From Thunnus maccoyii (taxonomy: Eukaryota > Chordata > Actinopteri > Scombriformes > Scombridae), in contig NC_056535.1 in assembly GCF_910596095.1 (NCBI RefSeq), forward strand, positions 22,398,505 to 22,462,504: DNA of 64,000 nt. Reading direction: 5' to 3'. This document shows, piece by piece, positions 1 to 21,237 of this stretch (positions within the stretch are counted from its first letter, which is position 1; each line of letters begins with the position of its first letter). Made by a program: the position numbers and the translations under genes. The notes under the pieces were generated by a model. The model ran no database searches. It was not told the origin of the DNA and saw nothing but the letters and a program-made list of their open reading frames with translations.

Positions 1-650
1 AATGTATGTACACTTAAAAACTGGACCTGTGACATCATGATTTACCCAGGTCCACTTTTACCTATTTACTATCCCCAAAGTAAGAGATTAACCTAGATGT
101 TAAAGCTTTACAAATCCACATTACAGTTAATCAGTTTTCAGAGAGGTCACTCTGAGATTGTCCTCACCAGCTGAAGTTTAGGCCAACAGGGGTGTTTTGG
201 AGATGGCCAACTTTCACTTATGTGTAAGGGCTCCTTCATAGACAGTATGATAACTCTGGTCTTGATGTACGTGTCCCTTGACAAGCCTTCTGTACAACAG
301 CACATCACTTCCTGTTCCGTTAATCTACGACGGACCAGGTCCCACTCAATAAGCTAGAAATGGCAGCTTACATTTTTTTATCTCTTCTATGGTGTTCATT
401 TTGAGAATTTTCAACTTCCAAGAGCATTTTAAGCTGAATGTCCCCCCAATAATACATGCTAGAAATCCTCATGCAGGATAAAATGTTGCCAAAAAGCAAA
501 CCTACTGCCCTCTAGTGTCTCGATCGAGGAGGTACTTGTTACCCGTGATGCTGATTGGAACAACCCTGTATGAACCGATATGTTTGCTTTTTTTATACTG
601 CATTATTGTAACTGTACAATAAATATATTTAAGAAACCATTTAAAATAAA
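1..650 (+). other. Probable 3' UTR end of an upstream plus-strand gene
   Basis: No coding exon is recognisable here. A canonical AATAAA lies at 618-623 on the plus strand, followed by A-rich sequence. The next gene (pcbp2) is on the minus strand and its own poly(A) signal is at 742-747, so two genes appear to end tail to tail about 100 bp apart. In human, MAP3K12 converges on PCBP2, so map3k12 is the natural guess, but nothing in these bases proves it. Confidence 0.4.
618..623 (+). terminator. AATAAA poly(A) signal of the left-hand neighbour
   Basis: A perfect AATAAA hexamer in the plus orientation. It is the best candidate 3' end for a gene entering from the left edge. Confidence 0.4.
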
Positions 651-741
651 AATCAAACCTGTAAAACATTCATTTGCGTGTTCGTTACTTCAAGTGGTGA
701 CAGAACTCTCAAGACAATTTGTGGTTTGAGCAATTCACATC

Positions 742-747
742 TTTATT
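742..747 (-). terminator. AATAAA poly(A) signal of pcbp2
   Basis: TTTATT on the plus strand, so AATAAA on the minus strand, about 2.6 kb downstream of the pcbp2 stop codon. This implies a long 3' UTR, as usual for PCBP genes. Earlier sites inside the UTR could also be used. Confidence 0.45.
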
Positions 748-3354
748 TCTGTATTTTTTTTAACAATGTTGTGGCACCCGGGTCTACAGTCTCAAAAAAC
801 GTGCACAAAAGTTTTCTTTCCTGCAAATAAAAAATAAAATTCTGACTCGAGCAAAGCAAAGAGCAGGAAACTAGTGTTAACTCACAACCCTTTCTTTGTC
901 TAGTTCCAGAGCTTAAATGATTCAGTTCTCAGCCTCATCACATTTAATAGACAGATCAGTGTCCAGGAGTTAATCCCCCCTTTGGTAGTTAAAAAAAATA
1001 TTTCCTCCATTTAAAACAAATATTCCAACTTTTTTTTTTTTTTAGTATATATCAGTCTTTACAAAAAAAGCGAGGAGAACCCTCTGCTTCTGATCCCTAA
1101 AGCCGAGCCCAAATCCCCCAAAAACCTCCCATCCCAGCAAAATATCAACACATGATCTCAGGAACAGGAGTGGGGAACACAGGAATGACATGTAGAGGGG
1201 GGGGGTAGGAGAAAGTGACATGTGTAGTAATACACATTTTAAATTATGTGGATAAATTCAATTGTGTTAGAACATTTGTCATCATAACCAATATAATCAG
1301 TGACAGTGCATGTACAGCTACGTATTCTCAGTGACACGAGTGTATTTCATATGACAAGCACTTCAATTGAAAAGGTGATGAAGGAGAGAGTGTACAGCAC
1401 CAGTCAAAAGTTTGAACACACTTTCTCATTGAAGGGAATGGGAAGGTGTGTCCAAACTTTTGACTAGTGCTGTATACCTAAAGCATGTGGACATACAAGT
1501 TGGCAGACCGACATTCGGAACTGAGTGAGAAAAAAAAGGAGGTGGGGGAGGGTGGGGGGGGGGGTTATATAAACACAATAAAACAGTCACTCTATTCTTA
1601 TTTTTGATACTTTTTTTTATTTTACCTTTTTAAAGAAAAAAAAACTGACTGTACAGAACTAAATCTATATGCCTATTCAGAGTTTTTCAACTCTACTCCT
1701 CTGTGATGACAAAGAAAGAAAAAGGGAAGAGAGCGAGGGATCCATCAAAAAATAAAATAAAATAAAATAAAAAAAAAAAAATCTAATAACTCATTAAAAT
1801 CTCCAACTTGACTCAAAAAAGGGAATTAAAAACCTAATTGTTTGCTTCTTTAGAGTAAAACCAAAAACAAAATAAATAATGAACGCAGCGCATCAAATCA
1901 GTGGCGGTTGACATGATTTCAAATGAGGAAGAGGCGGTATAATATATAAACTCTTAAGTTGAATAGTTGCATTGACTGCTTTATGGTAGCCGATGATATA
2001 AAAGTGAGATTTAGTGCAGATGCAGTGTCTTATCAGTTGGCTGCCAGTCCTGTGGCCTCAGAGGAAAGCCTGGAGAAACAGACAGAGAGACACCAGGAGA
2101 CCAGGGTGGGAGAGAGAATAAGCATGCATGCAGTCAGACAGACAAGATAAATATTAACCTCATTTACTATACATTATATTATTATAATTAAATGCTATAT
2201 GATGACATAATCTGGATTTATTAAACAAAAAAATGTATCATTAGAAGAAAAAGATCATTAGATGTCCAGTTTAGCCACTCCTCTTTTCCTAACCATCAGC
2301 TGTTCAGATCTCAAACTGATACTGAAGGGTTTGACAGTGGAGCTGCATTGAAGAAATGGATCGGCATTTTGGGAAATATATTTAATTTCTTATCAAGAGT
2401 TAGATGGAAAGATTGATACCACTCTTATGTCTGTAGGTAATTATGAAGCTACTGCCAAGAGCTGGTTTGCTTAGCTTAAAGACTGAAAAACAGGGGAAAA
2501 CAACGTTCCTGATTCTGTCCAAAGCAAACAAAACGTGCGTGCCAGCATCAATGAACATCAATAAACACAATATCATTTGATTAATCCGTACAAAAAATAA
2601 ATCAAAATGACATGTTGGGGTTTTATATTTGGAGAGAACCAGGCTAACGATCCCCTCCTAAGCTAAGCTAACTGGCTGCTGGCTCAAGCTACATGTTTAC
2701 TGTACAAACATGAGTTAAAAAAAAAAAAAAAACACTTGGTAAAATGATCTTTTCATCCAACTCATGGCAGGAAAGCAAATGTGCGTATTCCCCAAAATAT
2801 CAAACTATTACACTATGATATGTTTGTATTTTTATATCAACAACATGATCTAAAAAGGTGATTTGATGCCTTTGATACCTGAGGGCAGATTACTTGAACT
2901 TACAATTGTTTCCTACATGAGCAAAATCATCGTGATACATATACTCTTCATTATGACATCTAATAATAATCACTTAAAATACACTACAAGAAAACTATTC
3001 CCATACTATATGACATCTTAAAGAGAGAGCCGCTACCTGAGCAGAGCTTACACAAAGAGAAATGCTTCAGTCAAAATCAGTGACATAATTCACTGTCCAT
3101 GCTAAGTTCAAAGTCATTTAAAAATATAATGCACTCAACATGTCATTCCTTTAGGAGACAAGCCAAATCAAGCTACAGATATCGATTTAATAAATATGGC
3201 AGCAACCATCTTTCTGGCTGTGTAACACTGTTAATGTGCATTTGTTTTCTGTAGTAAGCGTGGCATGGCACAGCCAGATACAAAAGCAAGTGCAGGTACA
3301 GACAACAAAGAGTATTGTCAGTACTTTAGTAGTAGATGACTTATGTTTCCTTCG
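748..3354 (-). other. pcbp2: pcbp2 3' UTR
   Basis: No exon-like coding sequence is seen between the pcbp2 stop at 3355 and the poly(A) signal at 742-747. The stretch is A+T-rich with several A and G homopolymer runs (for example a G run near 1197-1206 and A runs near 1770 and 2717). It carries one short palindromic MITE at 1393-1474. The 63-codon open frame at 1959-2150 on the other strand looks like chance. Confidence 0.5.
1393..1474. mobile_element. 82-bp palindromic MITE
   Basis: Two arms of about 31 bases (1393-1423 and 1443-1474) are inverted copies with only a few mismatches around a 19-base loop. Key words are CCAGTCAAAAGTTTGAACAC and its near-complement GTGTCCAAACTTTTGACTAG. Short palindromes with this CAGTCAAAAGTTTG core are common in fish genomes. 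It lies in the pcbp2 3' UTR and would fold as an RNA hairpin. Confidence 0.75.
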
Positions 3355-12776
<9,422 letters not shown>

Positions 12777-14052
12777 AACTGCAACTGAAACGTAGTCGTC
12801 CGTATAGAACTGGGGTCTTTGGTCACCGAGATGGATCTAACAGGTACAGACAAACAAACGAAATGATATACCAATGAAGATAATGTAAATTGTAACTTAC
12901 TAAATGTAAAAAATAAAAACACACACAGATAACACAAACACTCACATCACCTTTGGGGTTTTCATCATTTGCCTAAATCAAATTCTTCCACAAGAGCAAA
13001 TACTCTCAAAATATTCTTTCTACAAACATATGGTCAGATTTAAATGCTACCATTACACAAAGTGCCCGGTTTGCTAAGCAATGAACTAACTTACCAATTA
13101 CATAAAATATAGAACACCTCACCATGTCATGTGTTTTGGCTAAATGTGTAACGTTGGATGATATACTGGCAAACATACGTTAATTATGATTTATTTTATG
13201 TTTGACAAACGTGCCCTCGAGAATAAAGATGAACATTTTCTTAATGAATAGGATACATCTGTGTTACAGCTTATGCCGGTATGACAGTAAAACCCTGACG
13301 GTTATTAAAATGAATCAGAAAAAGGGTTTAGTTCTTACTTTCTCTGTGGAAACTACAAGCTGCTAGTTTGTAGGATCTATCTTACAACATCAGACAGCAA
13401 GTTATCCCACTCCAAACAAGTAAATTAACGTTAAATCCATTTCATTACGATCTGGAAATCATATGGCCAACCTTGTTTAGCTTGACGGCTAACGATGCTT
13501 TCATCAGTATCTGACTCAAGTTTATCAACAAATGTGCGTACAATTAACCTCTTGTTATCGCAGTCAGACAAATTTATCACAAAATGAATATATAGGTCTA
13601 CTCCACATGAAAGGCAGATATGAACTTGCTTATTTCGCTTGCGTTGTTTAGTTTAAAGTAAGTCTAAATGAACTATTAACGCTAGTTGTAAGTGTGTTAG
13701 CATCTAGCATGTTGGTTGCCCACCGTGCTGGGAAATGAATGGAGCATGCGTGCGCTACTTAGCACAGCTAGCTACTGGCTTAGTTATTCAACGTTGTGAT
13801 TTTTTGGCTAAATGTCGGCAGCTTATGTGGCACCGATAGTTAGGTCTCCTTTTTATATGTATGCGCACCAAACAACAGGCAGTAGTGTTTTAACTCCACG
13901 TTCAAAATTAAAGTTCCCCTTGGTTGGCTAAGCTAACAGACTGCGTGCTCATCATCATGCGGCCTGTTAGCACGCTGGGCGCGATTTCTTTCCGCTACTT
14001 CTGATCATAACAACAAATATAAAAAAACGCCAAACACCAACATAAAACTCAC

Positions 14053-14280
14053 CTGATTCGTGCGCTGGAAGGTGATCGGGGGAAGGGTTGGGGTTGTAAG
14101 GGTAGAAGGGGAGAGGTTCGGGAGGGTAGAGACCCGGGGGAGAGTTTAGAAAGGACTCGGGGAAGAGGGAAGAGTGATGTGAAATCGAGCTCCACTCCTT
14201 TACACAAAGACAACACAATTATAACCTCTGAACTTTCCCCTTTCACCCAACGCGATCCCCCCCGCCATATTTTTTTTTCC
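14053..14280 (-). other. pcbp2: pcbp2 first, noncoding exon
   Basis: A donor ATCAG/GTGAGT in minus orientation ends this exon at 14053. It joins the acceptor at 12836, giving 60 nt of 5' UTR before the ATG at 12776. The joined frame has a stop upstream and no earlier in-frame ATG, so 12776 is the likely start. The upper boundary (transcription start) is approximate. Confidence 0.55.
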
Positions 14281-14283
14281 TGC

Positions 14284-14453
14284 ACCCGCATTCCACGAAG
14301 ACCCGCCCTACTCTGCTTCTGATTGGCTAGTACTCGTTACCTTCATTGGTTAGGCTTAGGAAGGAGGAGTGAGATGATTGGTTTAGTGTAAGAATATCAC
14401 AGACAGAGCCAATCAGAGGTAGATTAGGGGCGGGTCTTCACAGAATGCGGGTT
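14284..14453. promoter_or_regulatory. Inverted-repeat promoter of pcbp2 with CCAAT and GC boxes
   Basis: Two roughly 45-base arms (14284-14328 and 14407-14453) are inverted copies at about 38 of 46 positions. Each contains an ACCCGCATTC word, a GAAGACCCGCCC GC box and a CTGATTGGCT inverted CCAAT box. Two more ATTGG pentamers lie in the spacer (near 14345 and 14377). The position just upstream of the first exon fits a TATA-less housekeeping promoter with NF-Y and Sp-type sites. It could instead be a small hairpin transposon that came to serve as promoter. Confidence 0.6.
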
Positions 14454-15801
14454 GGAAAAAACCACACATACTCCACATACTCCACATACATCCTGAGTTT
14501 GTCGCACAAGTTTGACCCAAAGATGCCCCAAAATCACGTCTACAATAAGTTAAAGTGGCACATTTGAGGGACATTATTACTTATTAAATTAAAGCTATCA
14601 TTTACAAAATAACAGTTATTTTATTTTTATATATTTTATAGAAACACTGTTGCATTGAATAAAACGTCACATTAGAAAAAGTCTGTTGTTGGAAATAACT
14701 GATGGCATGTATTACCCGTGTTTAAACACTGATTATAAAATTGAAATTATTATTTTATAGAAAGAATTATATTCTATATTATAGAAAGAAGTGTATGATG
14801 TTTCCTAATATGTTGACTCTAAGCTATTGATATTTATAAGCTTCAATGAATCTTGGCTGTATATACTGTACATAACCACCTACTATATGTTTATAAAGCT
14901 TCTTTTTTTTTTAACCATTTAACATTTATCTCAGCACTCTTCACTTCTTTGCACTATTTGTATCCTGTTTACAGTTCACAGGAAGAGTTTCATCTGTGTA
15001 TAGGCATTGCTTGTGTGTATTTCTGTAGATTGCTGTGTTGTTATTCTGTGTAAGTACATTGAAAGTCACTAAACAGGAGTCAAATTCCTTGTATGCTTAA
15101 ATATACTTGGCCAATAAAGATGCTTCTCATTTCGAAATACTTATCATATATGGCCATTAGTGGATGCAAAATATATTGCACCATTTTAGGTATAACACGC
15201 ATTTTTACGTTTTTTCATTCAGATCTATTTATTGAGGAGGCTTGATTGTATGCCTGGCATATATGATTAAAATTAGTGCAGTTATAAAGTAATACAGATA
15301 TAGCTTTCCTGCAGTCATCTCATACAGTAGTGAACACAATATTTGAATAAATAAAAATCAATAGGCCCAAATAGAGACACACAATATATGTTTTATTCTC
15401 TATAGTTAATCTTTCCAAGAAAATAAAAAAAAAATTTAAAAAAACTTTCAGGACAGAATGAAAAATTATAGATTTTTACATATTTTCTCTTATAGATTTT
15501 CTCAAACATCCAGAGTCAAGCATTAAGAAAAGTCTTCACTGTACCTCCTAGAACTAATATTTCACATTTGACATAGACACTACAAACCAAATAGGGCGTA
15601 GGTTTGGTTTTAATTTTGGTAGGGATATTTTTTTCAGTAATCGTGTATGTGCACTTGCTCTCTATCACTCTTTTCTCTTTCACAGGCACATGTACGCACA
15701 CACATACACACCACAAGAGCCTGACTGCATAATGTTTACTTTACTAAATATTCATTTGCTGACTTGCCTTGTGATCATGATTTTTTCTCTGATTTTTACA
15801 T
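14454..15801. other. Intergenic, pcbp2 to prr13
   Basis: A+T-rich sequence with no exon, RNA gene or repeat family that I can name. A plus-strand AATAAA at 15113 has no gene attached to it. Confidence 0.5.
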
Positions 15802-16646
15802 TTTATTTTATTGATAGACTACTTCACTATAAATCAGAGACCAATATTAATATTTAAAAATAACAGATCATAGACTGTCATGAGAAATATTACATAAAAT
15901 AAATGTATAGAAACGTGTAGGTGATGTGCTGCTCTGTAACTTGCTGCTGTAAGGTTTTCAAACCTCAACTGAGATTCTGTCCCTCTTTCAGTTTGTGGAT
16001 TCACATTATCTTAGTTTTGCCCAGTGAAGTCGTTTTCAAGTCTGTGACCATGTGATGTTTAAACTATAAATACTGACCGCTTCAGATTATCCACCTCACC
16101 GACTCCACTACTGCTACTGTTACCGGGCTGCTGCTAGTCAACAATGCGTACAGCTTGAAGTAGAGGGTTGCCAGATCACCAGGTCGAGTATCCCCCATAT
16201 CTTGCTCTTTCACCCTTTATCATAATAGCGCAGTTTTTTGTAGAAAACACACAAACCTGGCAACTCTGCAGAGATCTTAACATAAACATTACATGGATTA
16301 AAGCAGCTAGATTGTTTGAGATCTGTAAAAATATCAGTAGGGACAATCTAGTAACACTTTGATATTGGTAGGTACGTGTCCCTACTGTCCATACCCAAAT
16401 CTACGCCCACATGGTGGAATAACAGTAGAGCCTAGTAACAGTAGTGTGTGAATATGTTTACAGCAATAGCCTGTGTGTGCATTTCTGGTATTATACATAG
16501 CCCAATTAGGATATAATACAGAACTGTATTATTACAGAAATCCTATATAAGTGTTAGCAATTCATTTTATATGTTTGTAGTTAATAGTCAGGTTGCCCTT
16601 TGGTAAAGCAGCCTTTCTGTAACAGCTGAGTTGTGGACTGGTGGCC
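15802..16646 (-). other. prr13: Putative prr13 3' UTR
   Basis: The prr13 stop is at 16647-16649. The first good minus-strand AATAAA downstream is at 15802-15807, giving a UTR of about 840 nt. This is the simplest reading and no transcript evidence is available. No coding signal is seen. Confidence 0.35.
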
Positions 16647-19275
16647 TCAGTCACTGTCACTGCTGCTGCTGCTGCTGCTGCTGCTGGAAGACTGTGGAGA
16701 AGAACAGAAAGATTATATATGTTTTAATATTTTAATACACTTTAAATGAGTCATAACACAGTCAAGTGGAAGGAATATTATCAGTTATTTTCAAGGCCAA
16801 GTTACTGCAAATCCATTGCTATGGATTGTCATTGATCATGGATTTTCAGTTTCATCTGGCCAACAAAAGAGATGTTGAAGTAATGATGTATTAAGACAGT
16901 ATATTGTACTGGTTAATCTCAGTTTGGTGTGTAGTTGTTTCCTGTTTTAAACTGAATGTGCTGTATGTTTTCCTGTGCCATAAAAACAACTCTTCCTCTG
17001 CACTGGATCAACTCCATTACATTACATTCATCTGACAGACAATTTAGTCCATTGTTGACTTATAAGAAGCGTATCTAAAAGTCTTAGGAACAACAGCTAG
17101 ATGTCATCAAAAACTCGAAATGCATCCCTCCCTAAAATAAACAAGTTACAGCCTGTTCACAGTGTGAAAGAGTGCAAGTGCTTAGTGGTTGTTTATTTAT
17201 TCAATTTTAAAGAATTGAGATGTAAGGAAGCGCTAGCATGGCGTAGTTTGAAAAGGTAGGTTTTCAACCATTCCCACCCAGGTAATTAACACCATTCAGA
17301 CTCAGCCACATTCAGTTGTTTGAAGCTAGTCTAGCCCTGAAACAGATCCAATACCTCACTTCCATTAATCAGAAACAGATCACATGGAGCTCATCTGAAT
17401 CTGTGGAATGCAAAGCCGATTGATTTTTAATGGGGTGTCTTAAGATGAGTTAAACATTCGTTCACACTGTCTCTTAACCTCCTCATAACCATTAATACAC
17501 AGCATGTTTTGGAATAAATTTAAAGTCAACACAATAACTGATTATCTGACAAAACTGAGCAGTCACTGAACTATTCAAAGCAAAAAATTAACCCCCGCTG
17601 TGTGTTAAACTCCCGAAAGCACCAGTCTTAACTGAACCTATTCACACCCACATGGAAGATTTATGTAAGATAGTCAAATGCAAACTGACAAAGCAAAAGC
17701 CACATCATGTTTCCAAGGAATTAATTTACAGGGCGGATATTTGTAGCAGCAGAGCTACATATTGTTGCTAATGTTGTGCTAACGCTGTCTATCTGGTGAA
17801 CTAATCAACCAAGGTTTGACATGACCAATTTCCTATGAAATTGACTAAGTTGACTATGACTAATTATTAATAAATAACTAAAATTTGAAGTCATTTCATG
17901 TTGCTTTTTTCCCTGTTTCCTTCTGTTAATCAAAGCAGAGATATTCAAGTAGAGCTGAAACATTTATATTAGGTAATTGACAGAAAAAATACAATTTCAA
18001 CAAATCAATTACTTGTTTAAGTAATTTTTTACAGAAAAATTGCAAAAAATCTGTTGGTTTCAACCTCTCAAAATTGTGAAGGCTTCCTGCTTTTCTCTTC
18101 TCTGTCTTATATGATAGTAAAGTGAAAATTTGGGGGTTTAGAAAATAACAGGCATTTTGAAGATGTCACCTTGGAACTTGTGATGGGCATTTACACAATT
18201 AAAATATCTAATATTTTATAGACCAAATGATTAATTGACAAATTATTTGTCAGATTAATCAATAATTAAATAATCTTTAGTTGCAGCGCTATATCTAACA
18301 TACAGGGTGTAGAAAGAGATGTGACTTTATTCTACGTACAGTATGTTTGATTTATAATCTAATGTTTTGTCTGTGCTCATGTGAGCCATCATCATGCCTC
18401 ATAATGCAATCCAGTAACTAGTTATCATTTGGTTTTATGGCAATAAAATTAATCGTAATAATAATAAGCTGTATCCCTCTTCCAGTAGCATGTAAACAAC
18501 GATGATTACTGTGTTCACAGAGCTGACTGAAATAAAGTTAGAGGCCTGTGTGCAGGTTCAAGTTTAATCTTTTGATCTAGTTTGGCATTAATATTTCACC
18601 TGCAGGGGATGCCATTTTAAACTCTTTAACCTTTAAGCCCAATCTCACCTTGTGGCCGTGTTTGTGGTGCTTATGTGTCTTCTTCATCTTCTTCTTCATC
18701 TTTTTGTGGGCTTTATGTCCGATCAGCCCCATTCCCATTCCTGCTACTCCCCCGCCTAACGCTGCAGCCATGGGATTCATCCCTCCATGATGATGACCTT
18801 TGTGGTGGCCTTTATGGTGACCCCCTTTTGGGGAGTGTGGGTATGGACCTGGGTGAACACCTGAAGGGGGGACTACTGGATATCCACCAGGAGCCATAGG
18901 ATAAGGATGAAGCCCTGGAGCTCCATAGGGCATCGCCCCTGGAGGTGCATGTGGTGGCATGGCTGGATTCATAGCAGGTGGGAATTGGCCAGGTGGGAAT
19001 TGGCCAGGTGGGAATTGGCCAGGTGGGAACGCTGGAGGTGGAGGATTGGGGAAGACTCCTGGTGGAGGGACAGCAGGACATGCGGGGTTGTATCCAGGAG
19101 GGTAGGCTGGGTTTGGTGGTCCCATTGGAGGGGGAGGACCTAATACATACACACATGCACAGATATCCGCCATATTCTTCAAAAATACACATTATAAAGC
19201 AGGCCTAAGCCAAGTCATAAAATATTGTAAGTATATATTTGTTATGTATGCTATCGTACCTTGATTTGGCCACAT
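16647..19275 (-). CDS. prr13: Proline-rich protein 13
   Basis: A small Pro/Gly/His/Lys-rich protein. Human PRR13 (TXR1) is reported to affect taxane response through thrombospondin-1 expression, and its biochemical role is not settled. Coding exons: 19260-19275, 18649-19139, 16647-16691, giving 183 aa. The start MWPNQ resembles human MWNPN. Next come PPGYNP-type motifs, a FPPGQ pentapeptide repeated three times, a His/Lys stretch ending in KKMKKKMKKTHKHHKHGHK, then a last exon coding only a serine run and SDSD-stop. The same order (Pro-rich, Lys/His, poly-Ser, DSD) occurs in human PRR13. It lies between pcbp2 and amhr2, as in human, all on one strand. Confidence 0.9.
17952..18293. mobile_element. 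Degenerate hAT-type MITE
   Basis: Begins AGAGCTGAAACATTTATA and ends TTAGTTGCAGCGCT, with internal words ATTAATTGACAAATTATTTG. This is the same layout as the better preserved copy at 22019-22280. It is old and diverged. It lies in prr13 intron 2 (16692-18648), which otherwise shows nothing notable. Confidence 0.5.
18977..19026 (-). repeat. 15-bp tandem repeat coding FPPGQ in prr13
   Basis: Three near-perfect copies of AGGTGGGAATTGGCC plus a partial fourth on the plus strand. On the coding strand they give FPPGQ repeated in frame. The near identity of the copies suggests recent expansion by slippage. Confidence 0.85.
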
Positions 19276-19311
19276 GGTTATGTGTCTTGACTTCAGGTGT
19301 CACACAAAATC

Positions 19312-20812
19312 CTGGAGAAACAGTGAGAAAGGCCACGTAAATGGACTTTGAATATTTCATGAAGTAAATTCACATGACATTATTATATAATTATATAATA
19401 TAATATAGTTTTTATTAAGGGTGTAACTACACTGCATCTTATCATATCATTCTACATGCAGCTCTTTATTCAAACTGAATCAAACAAGTCACCACAGGTT
19501 TTGTCCAAACCCTGAAAAATGGAGTTCTGATCTGAGATGATATCTTTTCACACATCTGCATCACATTTGCACATCTTTTTTGCCAATATTTGGTTATATC
19601 TGCTCATTAAACCAATAGACAGAATGGTTACACCAGTTTCCAACATTATAATTGTATAAAGATGAAAAAAAGTTATAATAAAAGTAAAAAATGTGAAAAA
19701 AAAGAACAAAAAATGCATATCACGATTTCAGGAGGCCTAAAGACTTCCTCAAACTGCTTGTTTTGCTCAAACAAGCCATTTAAAACATAGAAGCAGAAAA
19801 TGCTCACATTTGAGAAAATAAAACAACTGTTGACAACATTTAGATTGGCTGGTCTATTAATTGACTAATTGCTTCAGCATAGTTCAGTTTCTTAAAAATT
19901 GAGATATAAGACCTATTCTCAGGCACTCTGTATTTTTACTGCCTGAAAATGTTACAACCGATTTTGTAATTTCAGCAGTTGGCAAGAGTGGATGTTGTCA
20001 GACAGACATCAAACCCGGAGGCTGCAATGCACCTGATCCTTTGTTTCCTGGGTCACATGATTCAGGATTCAGAGTTTTAAAGTGGCAGTAAATTGAGATT
20101 TTATTGTTGTCAGATAGATTTACACTCAGTAGCCAGTTGATTCAGTCTAAAACAACAACCCTGCACTAAATCCTACTTACATGAAGGTTATAATAGTTCC
20201 TGTTGAGACCGATTTAAATGTGTTTCTGATATTTTGTCATCCTCAGTTACATAAATAATGGTAGACTAAATGTCACGAGCACCTCTCAGTATGCAGTATA
20301 ACACAATGCAATTTAACTGTATCACAAACTACAGCCTCTAACATGACATTGAAACAGTTTTAACAACAAATGAATATTAAAGCCTTCATGAGGATTGATT
20401 AATTGTAAGGCTGTTTTACAGGCCTGCACGGGTTTATCTGTATATGCCTAAACTGGCAACTGGATATAGATCTATTGTAGGCCATGAGGTTACTTTATAA
20501 CTTTATAACAACTAAATATAACACAACAAAATACTTGAATAACTAAATATAGCTCTTGTCAGTATTTTAAATCATTTTCAGACACAATACACACTTATCA
20601 CATGATATAACATGTCACATGTCATAATGTCTAAATTATGTCCTAATGTTCAAGTTCATTTTTGCAGCACTTCCATTATTTAACTACATTACATGATATG
20701 GCGTTAAGTCCTAAGCAAACCGGTATAAACAGTGTTTTTGTCGTATTTGTTTATGCGCCATAAACTCTGTTTACAATCACTGTTTGTCAATGACCAGATT
20801 TCCTAAGCTTAC
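19312..20812 (-). other. prr13 intron 1
   Basis: The intron lies between the noncoding first exon (donor at 20812) and the exon carrying the ATG (acceptor CTCCAG/GATTTT, exon start 19311). It is A+T-rich with no recognisable element or exon, apart from weak hAT-like words near 19850-19890. Confidence 0.45.
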
Positions 20813-20890
20813 CTTTGGAACTTGTCCCCGCTCTGGGTGAGTTTCTCAGGAATTTAGTGCTCCCAGTGTTTGTCTTCCGCATTGAGCTGC
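20813..20890 (-). other. prr13: prr13 noncoding first exon
   Basis: The minus-strand sequence TTCCAAAG/GTAAGC gives a strong donor at 20813/20812. Joined to 19311 it leaves a short 5' UTR before MWPNQ. The upper boundary is a guess. Confidence 0.4.
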
Positions 20891-21097
20891 ACGGAAGCAG
20901 CAAAAAAATGCATCAGGAAGCCACGCCCGTTGTTAAAGCATACGTACGTTATTTGCGTAATGGCAAAAGTCCAGTGGGGTGTGGATGAAAAGCTGACATA
21001 CTTGTTCAAGTGGGACAAAAGATAGTGAGGTGATAATGGAATTGATGATGTGTACCCGCAGGTATCGCTAGTGATATTTTCAGAGGGAGGAGCCCAT

Positions 21098-21140
21098 GAC
21101 ACACACACACACACATACACACACACACACACACACACCG
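21098..21140. repeat. CA dinucleotide repeat
   Basis: (CA)n with two interruptions, between the prr13 first exon and the amhr2 3' end. A usable microsatellite, with no other signal. Confidence 0.9.
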
Positions 21141-21237
21141 GATCCATACTCACTCCATAGTCACACATGTATCCATTACATCATGGACCAATATTATGTG
21201 AACAAAGTCAAGCATACAACACAGGTCTTTCTAGAGA

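Noticed and set aside
12777-12836. Open frame continuing 20 codons upstream of the pcbp2 ATG
   Set aside because: Through the first exon this frame meets a stop before any ATG, so no longer N-terminus is available by the exon structure seen here.
15113-15118. Plus-strand AATAAA between pcbp2 and prr13
   Set aside because: No plus-strand exons were found in the region before it. Isolated hexamers are expected by chance in A+T-rich DNA.
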